The position numbers and the translations under genes are program-made. 64,000 nt of DNA, taken from the NCBI GenBank assembly GCA_023228885.1, contig JALOAJ010000005.1:1-64000 (forward strand). The letters run 5' to 3'. The notes below the pieces were generated by a model. The model did no database searches and had not been told where the DNA came from. It saw only the letters and a list, made by a program, of their open reading frames with translations. This stretch comes from Bacillota bacterium (GTDB lineage Bacteria; Bacillota; Clostridia; Monoglobales; Firm-18). Below are positions 24,614 through 33,672 of the stretch, piece after piece (position 1 is the first letter of the stretch; each line of letters opens with the position of its first letter).

Positions 24614-25903
24614 TTATCTCTCCTCTACGGCAAGGGCGTGAGCGGAAAAACCTTCCGCGCGGGCAATTATCCCGGCTTTTTCTCTAACCGCCTCAAACCC
24701 TTCTTTAGTTGCGTATCCTATTGACGAACGCTTTAAAAAGTCAAACACCGAAACGCTTGAATATGTTTTGGCAAACCCACCGGTCGGCAAAATTGCATTG
24801 GGGCCAAGCAAAAAATTGCAAAGCGTAATCGGGGTGTGCTCGCCCAATAAAATTTCCCCTGCGTTTTTAATTTTCGGGAGTATGTCAAACGGGTTTTCCG
24901 TCATAATTTCCATATGCTCCGGAGCATATTCATTAACAAAGTCAATTGATTCATCAAGGCTGCCCGTTATAATAACGCCACCGTATGTATCAAAATTGGT
25001 TTCGATAAATTCCCTTCTTTTTTGCGGCAACTTTAAAAGCTGCTTTTTCGCAATGGAGGCTACCTTTTCAGCAAGCTTTTTTGAATGCGTTACAAGCAGC
25101 GATGCGCTGTCCGGTCCATGCTCCGCCTCAATCATCCAATCAAGCGCCGCTTTAAAAGGGTCTGCCTTTTCATCACACAGTATTATCGCCTCGGAGGGAC
25201 CGGCGGGCAATGAAGTGTCGATATAGCTTGACAAAACACGCTTTGCCGCTGTTACATACGCATTCCCCGGCCCGATTATTTTGTGGGCCTTCGGTATAGT
25301 ATCCGTTCCGAATGCCGCCGCCGCAACGGCTTGAATGCCGCCGACTTTATATATCTCGGTTATTCCGGTTATTTTAGCCGCCGCTAACAGCGTATCGTCA
25401 ATGTTGCCCTGTTCATTTGGCGGTGTGGTTATGTATATCTTTTCCACGCCCGCAACAACGGCGGGAATTCCAAGCATCAAAAGCACAGAAGGAAAGCTGC
25501 CCTTGCCCCGTGGAACATAAAGGCAAACATCCGCTATCGGGGTTATTTTCTCGCCTGCCATCAGGCCGTTATCAATTTGCGTAAACCACATCTGTGAAGG
25601 CATTTGCTGCGCGTGAAATTTTTTGATGTTTCCCGCGGCATATTCTATTGCGTTTTTAGTTTTATCGTCAAGCCGACAGTATCCTTCGTCTATTTCTTTT
25701 TGCGTTATTTTTATATCTTCTTTTTTCAGCGTAACGCCGTCAAACTTTTCGGTATATTTACACATCGCGTTGTCGCCTTGTTCGCGAACATCTTCCGAAA
25801 CGCTTTGTGCAAGCTCGGCATACTGCGTTATATCAAGTTCGGCACGCCGCAGTACAAAGCTTTTTTCGGCGCTGCTCGTTTCGTTCCATATACGAATTTT
25901 CAT
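24614..25903 (-). CDS. HisD-like protein (histidinol dehydrogenase family, altered metal site)
   Basis: 429 residues, full length. NAD-binding and substrate regions are well kept (GPGNAYVTAAKR, LPAGPSEAII) and the catalytic pair Glu329-His330 in APEH is present. Of the four zinc ligands known from E. coli HisD (Gln259, His262, Asp360, His419), His262 and His422 are kept, but Gln is Glu259 and Asp is Asn363 (LCNF in place of the GDY motif); the nearby NH of NHVLPT reads NA. It may oxidise another alcohol or use another metal. First gene of its operon. Confidence 0.8.
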   Translation of the reverse strand: MKIRIWNETSSAEKSFVLRRAELDITQYAELAQSVSEDVREQGDNAMCKYTEKFDGVTLKKEDIKITQKEIDEGYCRLDDKTKNAIEYAAGNIKKFHAQQMPSQMWFTQIDNGLMAGEKITPIADVCLYVPRGKGSFPSVLLMLGIPAVVAGVEKIYITTPPNEQGNIDDTLLAAAKITGITEIYKVGGIQAVAAAAFGTDTIPKAHKIIGPGNAYVTAAKRVLSSYIDTSLPAGPSEAIILCDEKADPFKAALDWMIEAEHGPDSASLLVTHSKKLAEKVASIAKKQLLKLPQKRREFIETNFDTYGGVIITGSLDESIDFVNEYAPEHMEIMTENPFDILPKIKNAGEILLGEHTPITLCNFLLGPNAILPTGGFAKTYSSVSVFDFLKRSSIGYATKEGFEAVREKAGIIARAEGFSAHALAVEER

Positions 25904-25960
25904 AAGCCACGGAATCCCTTTCTTTTAAAAAACAAACTTTTAATACATTTTACCATATTT

Positions 25961-25989
25961 ATTATAGACCATTTTGCGGTATAAATCAA
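25961..25989 (-). promoter_or_regulatory. Sigma-A promoter of the hisD-like operon
   Basis: On the minus strand TTGATT (25989-25984), 17 bases, TATAAT (25966-25961), 58 bases before the hisD-like start. Gaps of 3-4 bases or overlaps as far as the DUF1858 gene suggest one transcript reaching purA. Confidence 0.7.
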
Positions 25990-26027
25990 CACAAACTTTT
26001 ACACCTGCATGCCTTGCCATTTTTTTA

Positions 26028-26056
26028 TTGCATTATACAGACATTTATAGTACAAT
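26028..26056 (+). promoter_or_regulatory. Sigma-A promoter of nifS-thiI-cinA
   Basis: TTGCAT (26028-26033), 17 bases, TACAAT (26051-26056); back to back with the hisD-like promoter. Confidence 0.7.
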
Positions 26057-26127
26057 ATAATGGATATATTGACAGACATTGCAAGCGGTATTTGCGTTTG
26101 CTCAAAACCCGTAAAAGGATGAGATTT

Positions 26128-27234
26128 TTGGATATTATTTATCTTGACAACAGCGCCACAACAAAAGCGCATCCCGATGTTATAAATGAAATGCGAGATA
26201 TTATGGAAAACAATTACGGAAACCCTTCTTCGCTTCATTCCATGGGAGTTAATGCCGAGCGGGCTGTTGAAAAAGCAAGGGTGTGCGTTGCAACGCCGTT
26301 AAAGGCAACGCCGGATGAGATATATTTTACATCGGGCGGAACGGAGGGCAACAATCTTGCGCTTATTGGGTCATACAGCGCCATGCGCGTTAAAGGCGGC
26401 ATAATCACAACAAAGGCAGAGCATAAATCCGTTTTGGAAGCGCTGAAAAATTTTAATAATATTTCATATATAGATATTGACGGCAAAGGGGCAATTGACC
26501 TTGAAAGTCTAAAGAAACAAATAACCGATGACACCTCGTTGGTGAGCATATCCCATGTCAACAATGAAACGGGGGCGATTGCACCGATTGATAAGATAGG
26601 GGCAATCATAAAAAATAAAAATCCGAAATGTCTTTTTCATGTAGACGCTGTTCAAAGCTATTGTAAAATTGACTTTCCAAAAGCCGCCGCCGACCTTATT
26701 ACTGTGTCGGGTCATAAAATTCATGGTCCAAAGGGCATCGGCGCATTGTATATAAAAAAAGGGGTGCGAATAACACCTCTTTTATACGGCGGAGGGCAGG
26801 AGCGGGGCTTGCGGAGCGGGACGGAAAACACCGCCGCCATAGCGGGGTTTGGCGTTGCGGCATCTTTAAAGTTTGATTTGGAATATATACAAAAGCTAAA
26901 TTCCGCGCTGCGGCGAAAACTGCAAAATGTTGTTATAAACAGTATAGACGGCTCTCCGTATATACTTAATATATCGGCGCCGGGCATTCGTTCCGAAATA
27001 CTGCTGCATGCGCTTGCCCAAAGGGGGGTAATGGTGTCGTCAGGGTCGGCATGTTCCGTCAACCGCCCCGAGCCCAGCCATGTTCTGACCGCTATGGGTC
27101 TGCCGCGCGAGTTGATTGACAGCAGCGTTCGCATTAGCATTTCAATTGCAAACACCGTGGCGGAAGTCAGCGCCGCCGCCGATATTATAAACGAAACGAT
27201 ATTATTGTTGAAGTCGCAGTTAAGGAGATATTGA
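26128..27234 (+). CDS. Cysteine desulfurase (NifS/IscS family)
   Basis: About 368 residues. PLP enzyme that moves sulfur from cysteine to an acceptor. YLDNSATTKAHPDV at the start, PLP lysine in VSGHKIHGPKG, active Cys in SSGSACSVN. The TTG at 26128 follows AAAGGATGAG at good spacing and begins DIIYLDNS like relatives; an ATG at 26119 is also in frame but sits on the ribosome site. Overlap with thiI (TGATG) implies it supplies sulfur for tRNA 4-thiouridine. Confidence 0.93.
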   Translation: MDIIYLDNSATTKAHPDVINEMRDIMENNYGNPSSLHSMGVNAERAVEKARVCVATPLKATPDEIYFTSGGTEGNNLALIGSYSAMRVKGGIITTKAEHKSVLEALKNFNNISYIDIDGKGAIDLESLKKQITDDTSLVSISHVNNETGAIAPIDKIGAIIKNKNPKCLFHVDAVQSYCKIDFPKAAADLITVSGHKIHGPKGIGALYIKKGVRITPLLYGGGQERGLRSGTENTAAIAGFGVAASLKFDLEYIQKLNSALRRKLQNVVINSIDGSPYILNISAPGIRSEILLHALAQRGVMVSSGSACSVNRPEPSHVLTAMGLPRELIDSSVRISISIANTVAEVSAAADIINETILLLKSQLRRY

Positions 27235-28412
27235 TGAATAAAATAATTTTAATAAAATACGGTGAGATAATATTAAAAGGTTTGAATCGCCCTATTTTTG
27301 AAGAAAGGCTTATTAAAAATTTACGCATGGCGGCAGGTGATGATGTCGCAAAAATATGGAAGGCGCAGGCGGCAATCTATGCCGAGCCGAAACAGGATGT
27401 TGATGTTGACGCCCTTGCCCTTCGACTCTCAAAAGTGTTTGGCGTTGTGTCTGCCGCCGTTGCTCACAGCACGGATAAAGACATGGACGCAATAGCCCGA
27501 ACGACCATAGCGCTTATATCAAACCAAGCTGGAAAAACCTTTAAAGTTGAGGCGAAAAGGGCGGACAAAAAGTTTTTGCCCAAATCGCCCGAAATTTGTG
27601 CGCTAATCGGAGAAAAAATATTAAATGCACACCCGCATCTGTCTGTTGATGTTATAAACCCCGACATTGTGGTAAAAGTAGAGGTTCGCGACTTTGCGGC
27701 GTATCTTTATGTTGAAAAAATTGCCGGTGTGGGCGGTATGCCGACCGGTTCGAGCGGAAAGGCTCTGTTGCTGCTTTCGGGCGGGATTGACAGCCCTGTT
27801 GCGGGGTATATGATAGCAAAACGCGGTGTGCAGCTATATGCTGTGCATTTTTTCAGCCATCCGTACACAAGCGAGCGCGCAAAAGAAAAGGTGTTATCTC
27901 TCGGCAGAAAACTTGCGGATTATTGCGGCAAGCTTGTCGTTTTTGTGGTGCCGTTTACCGATGTTTTGCTTGAAATAAGGCAAAAATGCCCCGATGAGCA
28001 AATGACTGTACTAATGCGGCGGGCAATGATGTATACTGCAAATAAAATTGCGTCAAAAATCGGCGCATCGGCGCTTATAACAGGGGAAAGCATCGGTCAG
28101 GTGGCATCGCAAACGGTTGAAGCGCTTGTTGTGACGGAGGATGCGGCGCAGTTCCCCGTTTTTCGTCCCCTTATCGGAATGGATAAAGAAGAAATAACAC
28201 AAATTGCACGAAAAATAGGCACATTTGAAACATCAATATTACCGCATGAGGATTGCTGTACCGTCTTTACCCCAAAGCACCCCACCACAAAACCAAAGCT
28301 TGACAGAATAAAGCAAAGCGAAGAATTGCTTGATTTTGACCCGCTTATCGACTCTGCCATTGAGGGCATTGAAGAAGTTGTTTTAAAAAGGGAGAACAGA
28401 TGGACATATTAA
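27234..28412 (+). CDS. thiI: tRNA 4-thiouridine synthase ThiI
   Basis: 392 residues. N-terminal ferredoxin-like plus THUMP RNA-binding region (about 1-165) and PP-loop adenylation domain with LLSGGIDSPVAGYM. It ends soon after the PP-loop domain, so there is no rhodanese domain, as in most Firmicutes, where a dedicated NifS protein is the sulfur donor. First Met chosen at 27234, one base into the nifS stop. Confidence 0.95.
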   Translation: MNKIILIKYGEIILKGLNRPIFEERLIKNLRMAAGDDVAKIWKAQAAIYAEPKQDVDVDALALRLSKVFGVVSAAVAHSTDKDMDAIARTTIALISNQAGKTFKVEAKRADKKFLPKSPEICALIGEKILNAHPHLSVDVINPDIVVKVEVRDFAAYLYVEKIAGVGGMPTGSSGKALLLLSGGIDSPVAGYMIAKRGVQLYAVHFFSHPYTSERAKEKVLSLGRKLADYCGKLVVFVVPFTDVLLEIRQKCPDEQMTVLMRRAMMYTANKIASKIGASALITGESIGQVASQTVEALVVTEDAAQFPVFRPLIGMDKEEITQIARKIGTFETSILPHEDCCTVFTPKHPTTKPKLDRIKQSEELLDFDPLIDSAIEGIEEVVLKRENRWTY

Positions 28413-28867
28413 GGCTTTTAACAAACAACAAATTAAAAATATCGGTTGCGGAAAGTTGCACCGGAGGGCTTGTTGCAAAGCTATTGACCGACAACAGCGG
28501 GGCGTCCGCTTGCTTTGATATGGGGTTTATCACATATTCGAACGAGGCGAAAACACGCCTTTTGGGCGTTTCGCCGCAAACGCTTTCGCAGTATGGGGCG
28601 GTAAGCGCCGAAACGGCGCTTCAAATGTGCGAAGGCGCCGCGGAAAAAAGCGATGCGGACATTGCCCTTTCCGTTACCGGAATAGCAGGGCCGACCGGCG
28701 GCAGCCCGTCAAAGCCGGTAGGGCTTGTATATATCGGGGTTTGCGGTAAATTCGGCGCAAAAACACAACGCTTTATCTTTTCGGGCGAGCGCAGCGACAT
28801 TCGAAATGCCGCTGCCTTAAAAGCAATACAAATTGCGGGCGAATACATTGTGCAATATTATAATTGA
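28400..28867 (+). CDS. cinA: CinA C-terminal domain amidohydrolase (PncC-like)
   Basis: 155 residues equal to the C-terminal domain of CinA: ISVAESCTGGLVAKLLTDNSG, FDMGFITYSNEAK and VTGIAGPTGGSPSKPVGLVY. This domain is a nicotinamide mononucleotide deamidase. The N-terminal MoCF domain is absent. Overlaps thiI by 13 bases; its TGA stop lies in the recA -35 box. Located before recA as in many Firmicutes. Confidence 0.92.
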   Translation: MDILRLLTNNKLKISVAESCTGGLVAKLLTDNSGASACFDMGFITYSNEAKTRLLGVSPQTLSQYGAVSAETALQMCEGAAEKSDADIALSVTGIAGPTGGSPSKPVGLVYIGVCGKFGAKTQRFIFSGERSDIRNAAALKAIQIAGEYIVQYYN

Positions 28868-28892
28868 CATATCAGGCGCATTAAAGTATAGT
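28864..28892 (+). promoter_or_regulatory. Sigma-A promoter of recA
   Basis: TTGACA (28864-28869), 17 bases, TATAGT (28887-28892). The TGA stop of cinA is inside the -35. No Firmicutes LexA box (CGAAC-N4-GTTCG) is visible in the leader. Confidence 0.75.
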
Positions 28893-28961
28893 ATATTATG
28901 GAATGTTTTAAAAACAACTTTAACTTTCAGATAAAAAAGTATGTTACGGAGGTTTGTTTAA

Positions 28962-30050
28962 ATGGAAGAAAAAAGGAAAAAGGCTCTTGACACAGCCTTT
29001 GCCCAAATAGAAAAACAATTTGGCAAAGGCGCGGTTATGCTGTTGGGTGACCAGCCGCAAATGAATGTCGAATCAATTTCAACCGGCTCGCTGTCGTTGG
29101 ATTTGGCGCTTGGCATAGGTGGAATACCAAAAGGCAGAATTGTTGAAATATACGGTCCGGAGGCGTCCGGAAAGACCACCGTTGCTTTACATATTGTGGC
29201 GCAAGTTCAAAAAGAAGGCGGGATTGCCGCATTTGTCGATGCGGAACACGCGCTGGACCCTAAATACGCGCGCGCGCTTGGGGTTAATACAGATGATTTA
29301 ATCGTGTCGCAGCCGGATACCGGCGAGCAGGCTCTTGAAATTACAGAGCATTTGGTTAGAAGCGGCGCCATTGATGTTATTGTTGTGGATTCCGTTGCCG
29401 CACTTGTTCCGAAGGCTGAAATAGACGGGCTTATGGGTGACGCTCACATGGGTTTGCAGGCACGTCTTATGTCGCAGGCGCTTAGAAAATTAAGCGGAAT
29501 AATCAACAAAACAAAAACCGTTGCCGTGTTTATCAACCAACTTAGGCATAAAATCGGAGGTTCGTCATACGGCGGCAATGAAACGACAACAGGCGGCAGG
29601 GCGCTTAAATTTTACGCCTCCGTCAGGCTTGATGTAAGAAGAATTGAAACGCTTAAAATCGGCACCGAAATGGTAGGCAGCAGAACCCGCGTTAAGGTTG
29701 CGAAAAACAAGGTTGCACCGCCGTTTAAACTTGCCGAATTCGATATAATGTATGGTCAGGGAATTTCAAAAGAAGGGGATATTTTAGACCTTGGCGTGAA
29801 AATGCAGATTGCGAAAAAGTCCGGCTCGTGGTTTAGCTATAACGATGTTCGATTGGGACAGGGGCGGGATAACTCTAAAATATTTTTAAAAGAGAACAAA
29901 GAAATATGTGATGAAATAGAAAAGCTTATCCGTGAAAAGGCGGCGAAGGAAGGGCTTATTGACAGCGATGACATAGATGATATCATTGATGATGTCGATG
30001 ATGTTGATGATGTTGATGATGCCGATGAAGTGACCGATTCGGATGAATAA
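28962..30050 (+). CDS. recA: Recombinase RecA
   Basis: 362 residues. Homologous recombination and SOS coprotease. Motifs: GPEASGKTTVALH (P loop), FVDAEHALDPKYARALG, VVDSVAALVPKAE, and loop-2 region GGNETTTGGRALKFYASVRLD. The last 25 residues are almost only Asp, Ile, Val, Glu and Ser, encoded by tandem GATGAT-rich repeats. The end overlaps recX by 8 bases. Confidence 0.99.
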   Translation: MEEKRKKALDTAFAQIEKQFGKGAVMLLGDQPQMNVESISTGSLSLDLALGIGGIPKGRIVEIYGPEASGKTTVALHIVAQVQKEGGIAAFVDAEHALDPKYARALGVNTDDLIVSQPDTGEQALEITEHLVRSGAIDVIVVDSVAALVPKAEIDGLMGDAHMGLQARLMSQALRKLSGIINKTKTVAVFINQLRHKIGGSSYGGNETTTGGRALKFYASVRLDVRRIETLKIGTEMVGSRTRVKVAKNKVAPPFKLAEFDIMYGQGISKEGDILDLGVKMQIAKKSGSWFSYNDVRLGQGRDNSKIFLKENKEICDEIEKLIREKAAKEGLIDSDDIDDIIDDVDDVDDVDDADEVTDSDE

Positions 30051-30516
30051 TGCCGACGCATTTGAAAAGGCGCAAAGCATGGCGCTTTCATTTCTTGCCC
30101 GCAGAAGGCTTACCGCCTCGGAGCTTAAAGAGCGGCTTGAAAAAAAGGGCTTTGGAGCTGACGAATGCGACAAGGCGGTTGAATATTTCACCGAAATGGG
30201 TTATATAAACGATTTTGATTATTCCGAAAGATTTATTATAGATGCGGTTGAACTGAAACGGCACGGAAAGGCTCGAATTAGGCGCGATTTGATTTTTAAA
30301 GGGATAGACAGCGAAACGATAGAGGCGGCATTTTTATCATGTAAAACGGATGACCTGCAAACATTGTCGCTGTTGGTTGAAGAAAGGCTGCAAAAGCTTG
30401 ACATATCAAGCGAAAAAGCTCGCAACTCGTTTGTGGGGTTTCTTATAAGAAAAGGTTTTCGTTTTGATGAAATTAATACCGTTCTTCGTGAAAGGGATGT
30501 AGAATATTTTGACTAA
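30043..30516 (+). CDS. recX: Regulatory protein RecX
   Basis: 157 residues with tandem three-helix repeats (SMALSFLARRRLTASELKERL; YINDFDYSERFI; GKARIRRDLIFKGI). RecX binds the RecA filament and limits its activity. Overlaps recA and rimO by 8 bases each, so the three are coupled. Confidence 0.93.
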   Translation: MNNADAFEKAQSMALSFLARRRLTASELKERLEKKGFGADECDKAVEYFTEMGYINDFDYSERFIIDAVELKRHGKARIRRDLIFKGIDSETIEAAFLSCKTDDLQTLSLLVEERLQKLDISSEKARNSFVGFLIRKGFRFDEINTVLRERDVEYFD

Positions 30517-31822
30517 GGTTGCGGTTTTAACGCTTGGCTGCTCAAAAAACTTGGTAGATGCCGAATATATGCTTGGAATGCTAAAAAACGGCGGTTTTAG
30601 CTTGACGGCGGAGGAAAGCGAAGCAGATGTTATAATAGTAAACACCTGCTGTTTTATAAATGATGCAAAGCAAGAATCCATTGACGCGATACTTGAGGCG
30701 GCAAAGCAAAAACAAGAGGGAAAATGCAAAAACCTTATTGTTACCGGTTGCCTTGCCCAGCGTTATAAAGAAGAAATAACGGAACAAATCCCGGAGGTTG
30801 ACAAAGTTGTCGGAGTGGGGCACATAAACGATATTTTGCTTGCCGCAAACGGCGGCGGCAAAAAGGTTTATTGCGAAAATCCATACAGTCACCCCGTTTC
30901 GGAAAGATTGCGGCAAGCGCCGGAGTATAGCGCTTATTTAAAGATTGCCGACGGATGCGATAATAATTGCACCTATTGCATTATACCGTATATAAGGGGC
31001 GGGTTTTTGAGCCGCCCGATTGACCGGCTTGTAAGCGAGGCAAAACAGTTTGCAGCCGAAGGCGTGACCGAGCTTATTTTGATTGCTCAAGACACCGCAA
31101 GCTATGGGGTTGATTTATACAGCGAGCCGCAGTTAGAGCTTTTACTTGAAAAATTGTGTGAGATTGATGGCATAAGGTGGATTCGGCTTCTATATTGTTA
31201 TCCCGAACGAATAACCGATACGCTTATTGACCTCATTGCAAAAAAAGACAAGATTTGCAAATACCTTGACATCCCGATTCAGCATTGTAATGACGAAATA
31301 TTGCGGAAAATGGGCAGAAAAACAACAAAAGCGCAAATAGAAAACATAATTTCAAAGGTTAGGGCGAAAATCCCAAACATCACACTTCGCACAACATTAA
31401 TTACCGGGTTTCCGGGTGAAACGAACGAGCAATGCAATCAAATGGCAAGCTTTATAAAGCGGATGAAGTTTGAGCGGCTTGGCATATTTCCATATTCGCA
31501 AGAGGAGGGCACCCCCGCCGCTAAATTGAAGGGGCAAATAAGCGAAAAAACCAAGGCGGCGCGTCTTGAAAAGCTTATGCTTATACAACAGCAGGTTGCC
31601 GCAGAAGTTTCAAAAAGCAAAATCGGCAGCACAATTACCGTGCTTTGCACAGGGTACGACCCTTGCGTTAAGCTATATTACGGCAGAAGTGAGGCGGATT
31701 CGCCGGAAATTGACGGAATGGTTTTTTATGCATCATCACAAGAAACAGCCCCGGGGCAGTTTGTTAAAGTTAAAATTACCGATGCGGAGGAATACGACCT
31801 TTTTGGGGAGGCGCTTTTATGA
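30509..31822 (+). CDS. rimO: Ribosomal protein S12 methylthiotransferase RimO
   Basis: 437 residues, TTG start inside the end of recX. N-terminal UPF0004 domain (LTLGCSKNLVDAEYM; NTCCFINDAKQESI), radical SAM core with CDNNCTYC near residue 150, C-terminal TRAM domain. Adds a methylthio group to an Asp of ribosomal protein S12. Confidence 0.95.
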   Translation: MTKVAVLTLGCSKNLVDAEYMLGMLKNGGFSLTAEESEADVIIVNTCCFINDAKQESIDAILEAAKQKQEGKCKNLIVTGCLAQRYKEEITEQIPEVDKVVGVGHINDILLAANGGGKKVYCENPYSHPVSERLRQAPEYSAYLKIADGCDNNCTYCIIPYIRGGFLSRPIDRLVSEAKQFAAEGVTELILIAQDTASYGVDLYSEPQLELLLEKLCEIDGIRWIRLLYCYPERITDTLIDLIAKKDKICKYLDIPIQHCNDEILRKMGRKTTKAQIENIISKVRAKIPNITLRTTLITGFPGETNEQCNQMASFIKRMKFERLGIFPYSQEEGTPAAKLKGQISEKTKAARLEKLMLIQQQVAAEVSKSKIGSTITVLCTGYDPCVKLYYGRSEADSPEIDGMVFYASSQETAPGQFVKVKITDAEEYDLFGEALL

Positions 31823-32352
31823 CGGCGGCAAATAAAATTACTTTTCTCAGAATATTATTGGTTCCGGTTTTTATGGTGTTTCTTTTGCGCGATATGTGGT
31901 ACATAAGCGCCGCAATCTTTTTAATAGCCGCAATAACGGATGGCGTTGACGGGTATATCGCAAGAAAGTATCAACAAATAACAACCCTTGGAAAAATTAT
32001 CGACCCGCTTGCCGATAAATTGCTGGTGACGGCGGCGTTGATAGGGTTGGTGTGGCTTCAACGGCTTAACCCATGGTTTGCGCTTATTATAATTTCGCGC
32101 GAGTTTGTTGTAACAAGTCTTAGGATTGTTGCAATTTCAAAGGGCACCGTCATTGCTGCCGCAACATCAGGCAAGCTAAAGACGGTGACGCAAATAACCG
32201 CCATCGTTGTAATGCTTTATAACGGTGTGTATAAGTTTTCTGTCGGCGGAATTCTTTGGTCCGACATTTTTATGGCAGCCGCGGTTATTATTACAGTTTA
32301 TTCAGGGGTTGAATATATAATAGCAAACAGAGATAAATTAAAAGAGGCGTGA
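31819..32352 (+). CDS. pgsA: CDP-diacylglycerol-glycerol-3-phosphate 3-phosphatidyltransferase
   Basis: 177 residues, multi-pass membrane enzyme of phosphatidylglycerol synthesis. The CDP-alcohol transferase motif is complete: DGVDGYIARKYQQITTLGK followed by IDPLADK. Begins NKITFLRILLVPVFMVFLL. Overlaps rimO by 4 bases. Confidence 0.95.
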   Translation: MTAANKITFLRILLVPVFMVFLLRDMWYISAAIFLIAAITDGVDGYIARKYQQITTLGKIIDPLADKLLVTAALIGLVWLQRLNPWFALIIISREFVVTSLRIVAISKGTVIAAATSGKLKTVTQITAIVVMLYNGVYKFSVGGILWSDIFMAAAVIITVYSGVEYIIANRDKLKEA

Positions 32353-32358
32353 TATACG

Positions 32359-33336
32359 GTGAAAATTATTGTTGATGCAATGGGCGGCGACAATGCGCCG
32401 AAAGCGGCGGCAGAGGGAAGTATGCTTGCAGTAAAAAAACTGGGAGTTGAAATTATCCTTACCGGCAAAAAAGAGCAAATAAAAAGGTATTTAACAGACG
32501 ATAAAAATATAGCGGTTGTGGAAACATCGCAAATGATTACAAACGACGACGAGCCGGCAAAAGCTGTTAGAGCCAAGCCGGATTCATCCATGCTAAAAGG
32601 GTTGGCAATGGTTGCGGCGCAAGAAGGAGATGCGTTTGTGTCTGCCGGGAACACCGGCGCCCTTGTAGCAGGCGCTACCTTAATTGTAAAAAGGATAAAA
32701 GGGATTCGCAGAGTTGCCCTCGCGCCCATTATACCGGCGGGCGGCAGACCTGTCATTTTAATCGACGGCGGCGCAAATGTCGATTGCACACCCGAAATGC
32801 TGGGGCAGTTTGGCATCATGGGCAGCATTTATTCATCGGCGGTGTTTGGCGTTGAAAAACCCGCAGTTGGGCTTTTAAACAACGGCACCGAGCACAGTAA
32901 AGGCAATAAAGCAGCTGCGGAGGCCTACGAATTATTATCCGAACTGCCGATAAATTTTGCCGGAAACATTGAAGGAAGGGATGTTTTAAGCGGCAAAGTC
33001 GATGTTTTGGTTGCGGATGGTTTTGTAGGAAACATTTTGCTAAAATCAATCGAAGGCACGGCGCTTTATTTTGCATCCAACCTAAAACAAATGCTCACCA
33101 AAAACATTGCAACAAAAATCAGCGCCGTTATATTAAAAGGCGGGCTTTCGGAATTTAAAAAGAAATTTGATTATAACGAGCATGGCGGAGCGCCGGTTTT
33201 AGGCGCAAATGCGGCGATAATAAAGGCGCACGGTTCGTCAAAAGAGGTGGCATTTTATAACGCAATTCGACAGGCAAAAAGCTTTTGCGAAGCAGAAGCG
33301 ATTAAAGCCATAACAAATTTAGTAAAAAACTCTTGA
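32359..33336 (+). CDS. plsX: Phosphate acyltransferase PlsX
   Basis: 325 residues. Converts acyl-ACP to acyl-phosphate at the start of phospholipid synthesis. Starts (GTG) KIIVDAMGGDNAPKAAAEGS; contains SAGNTGALVAGA and GGSEFKKKFDYNEHGGAPVLG-like C-terminal signature (here LSEFKKKFDYNEHGGAP). The stop TGA is part of the acpP -35. Confidence 0.96.
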   Translation: MKIIVDAMGGDNAPKAAAEGSMLAVKKLGVEIILTGKKEQIKRYLTDDKNIAVVETSQMITNDDEPAKAVRAKPDSSMLKGLAMVAAQEGDAFVSAGNTGALVAGATLIVKRIKGIRRVALAPIIPAGGRPVILIDGGANVDCTPEMLGQFGIMGSIYSSAVFGVEKPAVGLLNNGTEHSKGNKAAAEAYELLSELPINFAGNIEGRDVLSGKVDVLVADGFVGNILLKSIEGTALYFASNLKQMLTKNIATKISAVILKGGLSEFKKKFDYNEHGGAPVLGANAAIIKAHGSSKEVAFYNAIRQAKSFCEAEAIKAITNLVKNS

Positions 33337-33359
33337 CGGAAACGGCTTTTTATTATAAT
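33333..33359 (+). promoter_or_regulatory. Putative promoter of acpP
   Basis: TTGACG (33333-33338) and TATAAT (33354-33359) with a short 15-base spacer; using TAATAT gives 17. The -35 contains the TGA stop of plsX. Confidence 0.5.
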
Positions 33360-33409
33360 ATTAAATTTGTAAATTTTTAATTTTAATAATTATTTTTAGG
33401 AGGCATAAA

Positions 33410-33640
33410 ATGGAACTTGAAAAAATTAAAGAGATACTTGCTGAGCAACTTGGCGTTAGCGAAGACGACATTAACGCTGATTCATCATTGACAGATGATT
33501 TGGGGGCTGATTCTTTAGACCTTGTTGAGCTTGTAATGGCAATGGAGCAGGAATTCGACATTGAAATATCCGATGAAGACGCAGAGAAAATTAAAACAGT
33601 CGGAGATGCCGTTAATTTTGTAAAAGAAAAAGCCCTTTAG
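33410..33640 (+). CDS. acpP: Acyl carrier protein
   Basis: 76 residues, acidic. Phosphopantetheine attachment Ser in LGADSLDLVELVMAMEQEF. ATG after AGGAGG. The stop codon lies within the terminator hairpin. Confidence 0.98.
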   Translation: MELEKIKEILAEQLGVSEDDINADSSLTDDLGADSLDLVELVMAMEQEFDIEISDEDAEKIKTVGDAVNFVKEKAL

Positions 33641-33648
33641 GGCTTTTT
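33627..33648 (+). terminator. Terminator overlapping the acpP stop codon
   Basis: Perfect 9-pair stem AAAAAGCCC / GGGCTTTTT with loop TTTA; the descending arm supplies the T run. The last codons (Lys-Ala-Leu-stop) are inside the stem and loop. Confidence 0.75.
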
Positions 33649-33672
33649 GCGTATTATTGGGAGTTGTATACT

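Noticed and set aside
29980..30035. Tandem GATGAT repeats considered as a CRISPR-like or satellite array
   Set aside because: Short, in frame, and they encode the acidic RecA tail; no spacers.
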